Source: Vampirovibrionales bacterium
GTDB taxonomy: Bacteria > Cyanobacteriota > Vampirovibrionia > Vampirovibrionales > JAJTHC01
NCBI GenBank assembly: GCA_021299615.1
Contig: JAJTHC010000226.1
Coordinates: 1 to 8,985 of the forward strand
DNA length: 8,985 bases
Direction of reading: 5' to 3'
This document shows, one piece after another, positions 1 through 5,954 of this stretch. The notes below the pieces were generated by a model. That model searched no databases and was not told where the DNA came from. It saw only the letters and a list, made by a program, of their open reading frames with translations. Each line of letters opens with the position of its first letter. Within the stretch, counting starts at the first letter, position 1. Both the position numbers and the translations under genes were made by a program.

Positions 1-1
1 A

Positions 2-1183
2 AGGCAACCTTACGCCAAAGCCTTTACAGAACTTGCATTGAATGAAAGCTATGTGTTCGCCTTAGAAAAAGATGTTGAAAAGACTTATAAAGCCATCAAA
101 GAAGGGTTAGAATCAGAGGGGTTTAGTGCTGATTTTATCAATACGAAAACAGACGACGGCAAGGTGTTGCAAGAGGATAAGGGACAGCTAAAAATTACTC
201 GGAATCCTAAATTTAAAGAAGAACAGGTATTTCTACCCTATCTAACTTATCAACACGAAGATGGTTCGGTGGTTGCTTTTTCTTGGGAACAGCATTTGCT
301 CCCTCAAATTGATTACTCAAAAATCAAACTCACTCCAAGCGAAGTATCGCTAAACCATACAAAAGACACTTCCACGTCATATCTTATCAATATGAACCAA
401 GACAATAAAATTGAAAATCAACAGCTTAGAATCCCACAGTCTTTAGAATACAGTCGTTTAGATGTGCTTTACATTTTGAGTAAGTTCAAAAAAGTAATAC
501 CTAATGCTTGGGTAGCTTATCAGGTGGTATCCCCAGTGCTAGATAGCATACAAAATGCTAGAGATTCTTTCGGTCGTTGCGAAGAATATGTGCAAGAAGC
601 GGAAAAACAAATATACCTCCAGTGTGAAACTTTATTCAAAAAAATGGTAAAAGACAACAAGATTCAATTCAACTTAAAAGCAGATTTAATTAAAGAAGAC
701 CTTGTTTGGCAACCTTTAGACTACTTCTTACCAAAAGGTGAAGAACTCTACAAAGAAAGCGGGCAACCTATTGAAAAAGCATTATATCTACCCGTAATGA
801 AAGAATTTATAGGCAATAAAGATGAAAAAAAGGTTGCTTGGTATTTAGATGATGAAACCGCCGTTGTGTGGTGGTATCGAATTATTGAAAAGAAACGCAA
901 TCAATACAAGATAAAAGGTTGGGAGAGAAAAAACATTTATCCTGATTTTTTGGTGAAAGCACAAAATAACCCAAACGGAGAATCTACTTATTTTTTGTAT
1001 GAAACCAAAGGAGGTCATTTAGGCGGCAATCCGGATACACAATATAAAGAATCTCTATTGCAATTATTACAAGAAAATTATAAGGTAGTAGGGCAGTTCA
1101 CAACCCCCAAGAACCTTAATGCTAAAATAGTTATTCACAGTCAATTACAAAAGACTTTAGAGGCAGACCTTGTAAATCTCTAA
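2..1183 (+). CDS. Type III-like restriction endonuclease Res subunit, C-terminal part (5' end outside window)
   Basis: The reading frame is open from the window edge, so this is the 3' part of a larger gene; 393 residues are visible. It begins with RQPYAKAFTELALNESYVFA, which resembles the end of the helicase core in DEAD/DEAH-type Res subunits. A long charged middle follows, then a C-terminal nuclease domain with a PD-(D/E)xK core: P314-D315 (IYPDFLV), 18 residues, then E334-T-K336-G (YETKGGHL). The segment before it (VAWYLDDETAVVWWYRI) and the DTQYK after it also fit the Res family, which uses ATP-driven translocation and cuts DNA unless a partner Mod methylase has marked it. No Mod gene is in view; it could lie upstream. 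The gene is more AT-rich than valS and prefers A/T-ending codons, which suggests horizontal transfer. A solitary helicase-nuclease defence protein is the main alternative. The catalytic residues look intact. Confidence 0.75.
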   Translation, partial: RQPYAKAFTELALNESYVFALEKDVEKTYKAIKEGLESEGFSADFINTKTDDGKVLQEDKGQLKITRNPKFKEEQVFLPYLTYQHEDGSVVAFSWEQHLLPQIDYSKIKLTPSEVSLNHTKDTSTSYLINMNQDNKIENQQLRIPQSLEYSRLDVLYILSKFKKVIPNAWVAYQVVSPVLDSIQNARDSFGRCEEYVQEAEKQIYLQCETLFKKMVKDNKIQFNLKADLIKEDLVWQPLDYFLPKGEELYKESGQPIEKALYLPVMKEFIGNKDEKKVAWYLDDETAVVWWYRIIEKKRNQYKIKGWERKNIYPDFLVKAQNNPNGESTYFLYETKGGHLGGNPDTQYKESLLQLLQENYKVVGQFTTPKNLNAKIVIHSQLQKTLEADLVNL

Positions 1184-1222
1184 ATTAAAGTAGCAAATAA
1201 ACACATTTTTAGCCTATGTAAA

Positions 1223-1239
1223 CCATAACTCCGTTATGG
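1223..1239. repeat. Perfect 7-bp hairpin (CCATAAC-tcc-GTTATGG)
   Basis: This inverted repeat lies 40 bases after the stop codon of the restriction gene and has a three-base loop. No T-run follows on either strand, so it is not a standard intrinsic terminator. It is the first of two adjacent hairpins between convergent genes. It could slow or end transcripts from both sides, protect 3' ends, or be a REP-like element carried in with the foreign gene. Confidence 0.5.
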
Positions 1240-1245
1240 GTAAAT

Positions 1246-1262
1246 CATACGCAAAGCGTATG
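1246..1262. repeat. Perfect 7-bp hairpin (CATACGC-aaa-GCGTATG)
   Basis: This second hairpin has the same geometry as the one six bases before it: a seven-base stem and a three-base loop. The pair sits between the 3' end of the AT-rich restriction gene and the 3' end of the LysM gene, close to where base composition changes. It lacks a T-run, so a bidirectional terminator role is only possible, not shown. Confidence 0.5.
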
Positions 1263-1286
1263 TAGTTGAAGGTATTATTCCGAAAC

Positions 1287-1868
1287 TTAATAGTTTTTAG
1301 GAGGAATGACGAGTTCTTGATCCAACTTCAAGGCATCACCCTTCAAATTATTGGCTTTTTTCAAACGAGCCACATAATCAGGCGAATAGGATCCGTAAAA
1401 CTTGTGAGCAATCCCACCTAAGGTATCGCCACTTTTCACAGTGTACATCGTGGCTTTCACCGCTTTATCCGCCGTGGGTTCTGCCGTTGGTTCAGCAACC
1501 ACATTAGGGGACGCTTTTTCTACAGCTTGAGGAGCCGTCACGGATTTAGGGGTATCTTTAACCGTTTCTTGAACAACGGCTTGACTAACGGCATCCATTG
1601 CAGGGGTTTGGGGGCGTGAATTAAAGACCCAAAAGAACAAGGTGGTTAAAATTAAACCCGTGAGCAAACCTGCCACAAAGGTCAATAAAGGATGATGCTC
1701 TTCTTTTATATCGGAAAGCACTTGCGTGTCCGCCGTTTGAGACCAAAGCACGTCGAGTTCTTTTTGAGCGGAAGCAGGGGTACTGCTTTCATTACGCAAG
1801 TAAACACCTAGGTTTTCAGAAGGTGTGATGTTTTCATTTAAAGGAGCTTTTACAGAAGGAGTCGCCAT
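1287..1868 (-). CDS. Single-pass membrane protein with C-terminal LysM domain
   Basis: This 193-residue protein probably binds peptidoglycan while anchored in the cytoplasmic membrane. Residues 1-60 are polar and presumably cytoplasmic. Residues 61-81 (LLTFVAGLLTGLILTTLFFWV) form one strong transmembrane helix. Residues 84-139 are a Pro/Ala/Thr/Val-rich linker with a short PTAEPTA repeat. Residues 141-190 are a LysM domain (YTVKSGDTLGGIAHKFYGS, then LKKANNL and LVIPP), the fold that binds N-acetylglucosamine-containing glycans. No catalytic domain is present, so it is more likely a wall-binding or scaffold protein than a hydrolase. The ATG start is supported by AGGA eight bases upstream (1877-1880). 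The hydrophobic segment is too far from the N-terminus for a classical signal peptide, which fits a type II (N-in) topology. The exact role is unknown. Confidence 0.85.
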   Translation of the reverse strand: MATPSVKAPLNENITPSENLGVYLRNESSTPASAQKELDVLWSQTADTQVLSDIKEEHHPLLTFVAGLLTGLILTTLFFWVFNSRPQTPAMDAVSQAVVQETVKDTPKSVTAPQAVEKASPNVVAEPTAEPTADKAVKATMYTVKSGDTLGGIAHKFYGSYSPDYVARLKKANNLKGDALKLDQELVIPPKNY

Positions 1869-2050
1869 GACGGGTTTCCTTTTTTAATTGAATCCATTTA
1901 CAAGCAAAACGCAAATGGGTTGGGAGGGGTAAACTTAAGTAACCGAAGGTCACCATAACGAAAAGAGGGATTCTATAAGGACGCACATCAACGGTTTTTT
2001 GAGGTGTGACGGCAAATAACCTTATAGAAAGGGATTTTTTTACAAATACA
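1869..2050 (-). promoter_or_regulatory. Long structured 5' leader of the LysM gene
   Basis: Most of the 335-base gap between the LysM gene and valS is predicted leader RNA of the LysM gene, running from a start near 2050 to its ATG. In transcript order it holds three inverted repeats. The first is a perfect 10-bp stem (TTCTATAAGG/CCTTATAGAA, 1971-1980 with 2020-2029) enclosing 39 bases, which contain a weaker inner pairing (CACA..TCA with TGA..TGTG). The second is a 6-bp stem with one G-T pair at 1939-1953. The third is a 6-bp stem (CCATTT/AAATGG, 1894-1918). The ribosome site lies just after the third. This arrangement fits a cis-regulatory RNA, but I recognise no known riboswitch class. Confidence 0.4.
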
Positions 2051-2056
2051 ATCCTC

Positions 2057-2086
2057 ATTATACGGCAAATACGCCGAACGTGACAA
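2057..2086 (-). promoter_or_regulatory. Near-consensus housekeeping promoter for the LysM gene
   Basis: Read on the minus strand, TTGTCA (-35, 2081-2086) and TATAAT (-10, 2057-2062) are separated by 18 bases. The -10 is perfect and the -35 matches TTGACA at five of six positions. Transcription would start near 2050. The spacer contains a small CGGC/GCCG dyad (2063-2076), which might be an operator. Confidence 0.6.
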
Positions 2087-2133
2087 AAATGTGAAGCTAT
2101 CGTAACAGAAAAGGCGTTTCTCTCCCTTTTTTG

Positions 2134-2162
2134 TTACATTTATCCCTTATTTGTGTGATAAT
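2134..2162 (+). promoter_or_regulatory. Promoter of valS with extended -10
   Basis: GATAAT (2157-2162) is preceded by TGT, giving an extended -10. A poor -35 (TTACAT, 2134-2139) lies 17 bases upstream; TTGTTA at 2131-2136 is the alternative, with a 20-base spacer. The predicted start near 2169 leaves a leader of about 35 bases, too short for a T-box. The 14 bases 2150-2163 are nearly repeated before cdaA. Confidence 0.45.
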
Positions 2163-2177
2163 AGGTCAAAAGACCTA
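2162..2177 (+). promoter_or_regulatory. Dyad TAGGTC-AAAA-GACCTA at the valS transcription start
   Basis: This perfect 6-bp inverted repeat with an AAAA centre starts on the last base of the predicted -10 and covers the predicted start of transcription. That is a classic repressor operator position. It could instead be a small hairpin at the 5' end of the valS mRNA. No known regulator motif is recognised. Confidence 0.35.
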
Positions 2178-2203
2178 AAAATTATTTAGAGAGAGTCTCC
2201 CTC

Positions 2204-4945
2204 ATGCCTCATCCCAACTTATTTCCCCAAGATGCCTTGCCGACGGCGTATCAACCCCACACCATTGAATCCACCTGCTATGCATTTTGGCTGGAACAGA
2301 ACCTCTTTGAGCCTGATGTCGCTTTGAATGCTTGGTTTGACGCCCAAGGGCAAGCAACGCCTGAAGACAAATCGAGTATTCCTCACTTTAGTATGGTCAT
2401 TCCTCCGCCAAATGTGACAGGCAACCTACACATGGGGCATGCGTTGGACAACACCATTCAAGATGTCTTTACCCGTTGGCATCGGATGCTGGGGCATCGC
2501 ACCTTGTGGATGCCAGGGATGGATCACGCAGGCATTGCCACGCAATCAATTGTCGAGCGTCGTTTGAAGGCTGGCGACGTCGAGGGCTTTCCCAAAGGCA
2601 CCTTGCGGCATGACTTGAGTCGTGAAGATTTTATTGAAAAAGTGTGGGATTGGGCAAAATCTTGCCAAACTAATATCAAAACGCAGTTTCAACGCTTGGG
2701 CATTTCACCTGATTGGTCACGTTCTCGCTTTACGTTGGATGAAGGCTTAAGTGATGCCGTCCGCAAAACCTTTGTCGACTTATATAAAGAAGGACTTATT
2801 TACCGAGGCGAACGCATCGTCAATTGGGATCCTGCCACACAATCGGCCATTTCGGATATTGAAACCGATTACACCGATGAAGAAGGCTACTTGTGGCATA
2901 TTGCTTACCCATTGACTCACGGTGGAGGCGAACTCATTGTGGCGACCACACGTCCTGAAACGCTCTTTGGAGACGTGGCAGTTGCCGTCAATCCTAAGGA
3001 TGAACGCTACGCCAAATATATCGGGCAAACTGTTTTACTGCCTCTTACAGGACGCAAGATCCCTGTGATTGGCGACGATTATGTGGAAATCGAGTTTGGC
3101 ACAGGGGCGTTGAAAATTACGCCAGCCCACGACCCCAATGACTTTGAAGTCGGCTCTCGGCATCAGTTGACGCCTCTGCGTATTTTTAATGACAAGGCGG
3201 AACTACTTCCGCTGGACTTCATTCCGCAAGCCTTGCATGGTTTGGATCGCTGGAAGGTGCGTGAACAAGTCGAACACCTGCTTGAAGGGCAAGGCTACCT
3301 ACGAGCCAAAAATCCGCATGCCCACCGTGTCGGACGTGCGCAACGTAGTGGCGAAGTCATCGAACCGCTCTTGTCGAAGCAATGGTTTGTCAACACCAAA
3401 CCCCTTGCTCAAGCCTGTTTAGACGCTTATGAGAAGGGCGAATTGCATTATGTGCCTGAACGCTGGGGCAAAGAATACTTGCGGTGGATGAACAACATCA
3501 ACGACTGGTGTATTTCTCGTCAATTGTTATGGGGGCATCGCATTCCTGCGTGGCATCACAATACGAGCGGTGAAATCTACGTCGGCGAAACGGCGCCTGT
3601 GGATGTTGAAAACTGGACTCAAGATCCCGATGTGCTGGATACGTGGTTTTCATCGGGCTTATGGCCCTTTAGCACCATGGGCTGGCCCGACGAAAATGCT
3701 CAAGATTTTAAGGACTTTTACCCGACATCGATGTTGGTGACAGGCTTTGATATTATCTTCTTTTGGGTGGCTCGCATGACGATGTTTGGGCATCAAATGA
3801 CGGGGAAATCGCCGTTTGAAACCGTGTATATTCATGGCTTAATTCGAGATGAAAAAGGGCAGAAAATGTCCAAATCCAAAGGCAATACGATTGATCCTGT
3901 TGTGGTGATTGACGAAAACGGCTGCGACGGCTTTCGCTTTGCCCTCATCAACCTCATTACTTATGGCGGTCAAGATATTAAGCTTTCGAAAGACAAACTT
4001 GAGCAAGGCAAGCTCTTTAGTAATAAATTGTGGAATGCGTCTCGCTTTGTGTTGATGCACCTCGAATCAGGCGAAATTGCCAGCGAACTCGACACCGCCT
4101 TACTCAGCGATATGGATCGTTGGATTTTGGGGCGTTATGAGTTTGTGGTGCGTGAAGCCAACCGTATGCTCAGTGAGCATCGTTTAGGCGAATATGCTCA
4201 GCTCATGCTGGATTTCGTGTGGTACCAATTCTGCGATTGGTACATTGAATACGCCAAAGCCCCCATGAAAAGCGAAGATGAAGCCCTTAAAGCCAACACT
4301 CGCTTGATTTTGCACCAGTTGCTGGAAGGCATTTTAAAGTTGTTGCATCCCATTATGCCGTATATCACGGAAGCCTTGTGGCAACGTCTACCTCTGAAAA
4401 AAGGCATTAGTATTAGCGTTTCGGCGTTTCCGCAACAAGAAAACCTTTATTACCATAATAGCAATTTAAATGAAGAAGTGAGCTTTTTGCTCGGTGTGGT
4501 GCGTGCGTTGAGGCAGATTCGTCAGCAGTACAATGTGCCTCCTTCTAAGCCTGTCGATGCCTTGTTTGAAGCATCCGAAGGGCAGGATTACCGTGTGCTT
4601 CAACGTACGCAAGAAACCTTGCGTCACTTTGTGGCGTTGGGCGAGCTTACCATTGAACGCCAGATCACGCAAAAGCCAGAACAAGTGGCGACTGGCGTGG
4701 TGGGGCATTGTAAAATTATGGTGCCGTTGGCGGGCTTGATCGATGTGGAACAAGAAGTGGGTCGTTTGAAGAAGCAAGAAGCGACTTTAAGTAAGGAGCA
4801 ACAAAAACTCTTGGGGATGCTCAACAATCCGCAGTTTTTGGCTCGTGCCAGTGAAGAGGTGGTGGCGAAAAACAAGCATTTGCTGGATGAAGTCAACCAA
4901 CAGCTTCGTCTGCTGGAAGAGCAGTTGCAAGGCTTGTTGGGTTAG
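2204..4945 (+). CDS. valS: Valine--tRNA ligase
   Basis: This cytoplasmic class I aminoacyl-tRNA synthetase (913 residues, normal for the family) joins valine to tRNA-Val using ATP. The signature HIGH motif is H76-M-G-H79, within PPPNVTGNLHMGHALD. The editing (CP1) domain, which removes mischarged threonine, carries TTRPETLFGD (about 248-257) and GTGALKITPAHDPNDFEVG. The catalytic core resumes with CISRQLLWGHRIPAWH, DTWFSSGLWPFSTMGWP and GFDIIFFWVARM, and the KMSKS loop is K554-S558. An anticodon-binding helical domain (with HPIMPYITEALWQRLP) and a C-terminal coiled-coil arm (about 845-913) complete the valine-type architecture. The ATG is preceded only by a weak purine-rich GAGAGAG stretch (2189-2195), so initiation may be modest. 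The stop lies 5 bases from the end of the convergent sigma gene. Confidence 0.97.
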   Translation: MPHPNLFPQDALPTAYQPHTIESTCYAFWLEQNLFEPDVALNAWFDAQGQATPEDKSSIPHFSMVIPPPNVTGNLHMGHALDNTIQDVFTRWHRMLGHRTLWMPGMDHAGIATQSIVERRLKAGDVEGFPKGTLRHDLSREDFIEKVWDWAKSCQTNIKTQFQRLGISPDWSRSRFTLDEGLSDAVRKTFVDLYKEGLIYRGERIVNWDPATQSAISDIETDYTDEEGYLWHIAYPLTHGGGELIVATTRPETLFGDVAVAVNPKDERYAKYIGQTVLLPLTGRKIPVIGDDYVEIEFGTGALKITPAHDPNDFEVGSRHQLTPLRIFNDKAELLPLDFIPQALHGLDRWKVREQVEHLLEGQGYLRAKNPHAHRVGRAQRSGEVIEPLLSKQWFVNTKPLAQACLDAYEKGELHYVPERWGKEYLRWMNNINDWCISRQLLWGHRIPAWHHNTSGEIYVGETAPVDVENWTQDPDVLDTWFSSGLWPFSTMGWPDENAQDFKDFYPTSMLVTGFDIIFFWVARMTMFGHQMTGKSPFETVYIHGLIRDEKGQKMSKSKGNTIDPVVVIDENGCDGFRFALINLITYGGQDIKLSKDKLEQGKLFSNKLWNASRFVLMHLESGEIASELDTALLSDMDRWILGRYEFVVREANRMLSEHRLGEYAQLMLDFVWYQFCDWYIEYAKAPMKSEDEALKANTRLILHQLLEGILKLLHPIMPYITEALWQRLPLKKGISISVSAFPQQENLYYHNSNLNEEVSFLLGVVRALRQIRQQYNVPPSKPVDALFEASEGQDYRVLQRTQETLRHFVALGELTIERQITQKPEQVATGVVGHCKIMVPLAGLIDVEQEVGRLKKQEATLSKEQQKLLGMLNNPQFLARASEEVVAKNKHLLDEVNQQLRLLEEQLQGLLG

Positions 4946-4950
4946 ACAGA

Positions 4951-5751
4951 TTAATCCTGAATGTACATTCTATCCTTGAGATATTTACGCACATCATCCA
5001 AGCAGGACTGCACAATACGTGTAATACGAGAACTCGAAAGCCCCATTTCATCCGCAATATCTTTGACCTGCATGTTCTTGTAAAAGCGACATTCCATAAT
5101 GTACTTTTCACGAGGGGGCAACGCCTTAATCGCTTTTTTTACCGCTTTACCCAATTCAGAAATTTCAAGCTCTTCTTCAGGGGTGGCTGAACCGTCGGCA
5201 ATGGTGTCGAAGCTGGTGGTGCCGTCTTCACTGGTTTGCAAGCTATCAATCGACAAAATCGTCTCATACACCGCTTCACGGACGCTTTCAATGCTGTTGC
5301 CTGCTTCATCGACGCCATCATTTTTTTTATGCTTGAGGGTATACCACTTCAAACGCACCCGAATCTCGTTACGAATCCCCCAACGAATGGCGGTTGCCAT
5401 GTACGAGATATTCAAACGAGCCATATCTTCTGGGCTTTTGGTGTTAATCAAGTTTTGAACCGACAACGCCCCAATACTAATGAGTTCTTCAAGTTCCACC
5501 ATGTGAGGCGGAATACGGCGAAACTCCGCACGAGCCACCCGTTCCACCAAGTTTAGATAATCTGCCACGTTATTGCTTTTGGTACTTTGACGAGGCATCA
5601 CCGCATAGGTGTGTTGATCTTGTCTCACAAAGTTTTGTTGTAATTGTGGAATGACGGCATCCGTAGGCAAAACCGTTTTGCTTACATTTTGAGCCATGCT
5701 GGGCTTTTCGGATGCCTTGGATTGTTCAAAGGGATTTTGAGCTGAAGTCAT
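4951..5751 (-). CDS. Sigma-70 family sigma factor, sigma-28/FliA-like (group 3)
   Basis: This 266-residue protein directs RNA polymerase to a special promoter set. Residues 1-60 are a low-complexity polar N-terminus with no clear region 1. Region 2 spans about 64-137; its LVERVARAEFRRIPPHMVELEELISIGALS aligns with the FliA-type LVRRIAxxLMxRLPPxVxxDDLIQxG pattern, and YMATAIRWGIRNEIRVR covers the -10-reading helix. Region 3 is divergent and acidic. Region 4 (about 200-258) has ALPPREKYIMECRFY and the helix-turn-helix VKDIADEMGLSSSRITRIVQ that reads the -35. I chose the ATG at 5751 because GGAG lies 10 bases upstream (5762-5765). A GTG at 5775 would add eight residues but has GGAG only two bases away. 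The regulon is unknown: sigma-28 relatives control motility, stress or sporulation in different phyla, and no flagellar gene is in view. Confidence 0.88.
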   Translation of the reverse strand: MTSAQNPFEQSKASEKPSMAQNVSKTVLPTDAVIPQLQQNFVRQDQHTYAVMPRQSTKSNNVADYLNLVERVARAEFRRIPPHMVELEELISIGALSVQNLINTKSPEDMARLNISYMATAIRWGIRNEIRVRLKWYTLKHKKNDGVDEAGNSIESVREAVYETILSIDSLQTSEDGTTSFDTIADGSATPEEELEISELGKAVKKAIKALPPREKYIMECRFYKNMQVKDIADEMGLSSSRITRIVQSCLDDVRKYLKDRMYIQD

Positions 5752-5777
5752 AGGGTGAAATCTCCGCCAATTCACAA

Positions 5778-5805
5778 CTCCACAGGATAAGAAGATACTG
5801 TGGAG
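5778..5805 (-). promoter_or_regulatory. 8-bp stem-loop in the sigma gene leader
   Basis: CTCCACAG and CTGTGGAG form a perfect 8-bp stem with a 12-base loop, lying 26 bases before the chosen ATG and inside the predicted leader (start near 5813). It ends upstream of the ribosome site, so it may shape mRNA stability or access rather than directly mask initiation. Confidence 0.4.
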
Positions 5806-5820
5806 AGGTTCTTGTTCTAG

Positions 5821-5849
5821 GTATCGGCACCTTAAACAGCTTCTCTAAA
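5821..5849 (-). promoter_or_regulatory. Sigma-28-type promoter in front of the sigma gene
   Basis: On the minus strand, GCCGATAC (5821-5828) matches the sigma-28 -10 consensus GCCGATAA at seven of eight positions. TAGA (5844-5847) lies 15 bases upstream and matches the TAAA core of the -35 at three of four. This is the spacing used by FliA/SigD. Because the gene it precedes encodes a sigma-28-like factor, autoregulation is likely, though not demonstrated. Confidence 0.45.
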
Positions 5850-5854
5850 GCACT

Positions 5855-5868
5855 CCTCTATATAGAGG
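5855..5868. promoter_or_regulatory. 14-bp perfect palindrome CCTCTATATAGAGG
   Basis: This palindrome lies between the divergent sigma and cdaA promoters. It is just upstream of the sigma gene's predicted -35 and about 50 bases upstream of the cdaA -10. The site is suited to a dimeric regulator controlling both genes. The TATATA centre could instead act as a -10 on either strand, but no good -35 accompanies it. Confidence 0.4.
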
Positions 5869-5913
5869 GTACGCATTTCTCCCATTATGTGAGGGATAGC
5901 GAGAAATTACCTT

Positions 5914-5927
5914 TTTGTGCGATAATA
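5914..5927 (+). promoter_or_regulatory. Extended -10 promoter element of cdaA
   Basis: TTTGTGCGATAATA contains GATAAT (5921-5926). The predicted start, near 5933, gives a leader of about 22 bases to the ATG at 5955. No recognisable -35 is present. It matches the valS element (2150-2163) at 13 of 14 positions. Its position argues against the longer reading frame that starts with a GTG at 5889. Confidence 0.45.
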
Positions 5928-5954
5928 AACGTATGTGAAAAGAGGGTGGAAGCA

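Noticed and set aside
38..40. TTG as the start of the first gene
   Set aside because: The frame is open back to the window edge and the upstream residues (RQPYAKAFTELA) fit the Res family, so the gene is cut by the window.
1971..2041. 10-bp stem followed by a T-run as a + strand terminator
   Set aside because: No + strand gene lies upstream to be terminated, the loop is 39 bases and the T-run begins four bases after the stem. It fits better as LysM leader structure.
1834..2058. 74-codon frame on the minus strand upstream of the LysM gene
   Set aside because: It begins at the predicted -10 region, overlaps the LysM start, has no ribosome site and no recognisable composition. It is more likely leader RNA.
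2163..2203. T-box regulation of valS
   Set aside because: The leader after the predicted start is only about 35 bases, far too short for a T-box.
4466..4896. Antisense reading frames inside valS
   Set aside because: They lack start signals and family features and are explained as shadows of the strongly conserved valS frame.
5752..5775. GTG start for the sigma gene
   Set aside because: GGAG is only two bases from the GTG. The ATG at 5751 has GGAG at 10 bases.
5899..5926. Sigma-28-type promoter for cdaA based on GCGATAA
   Set aside because: Only the GATAA part fits and nothing like TAAA lies 15 bases upstream. The match to the valS extended -10 is better.
5889..5954. GTG start giving a longer CdaA
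   Set aside because: The extra 22 residues do not resemble the family and the predicted -10 lies inside them. The ATG at 5955 has a ribosome site.
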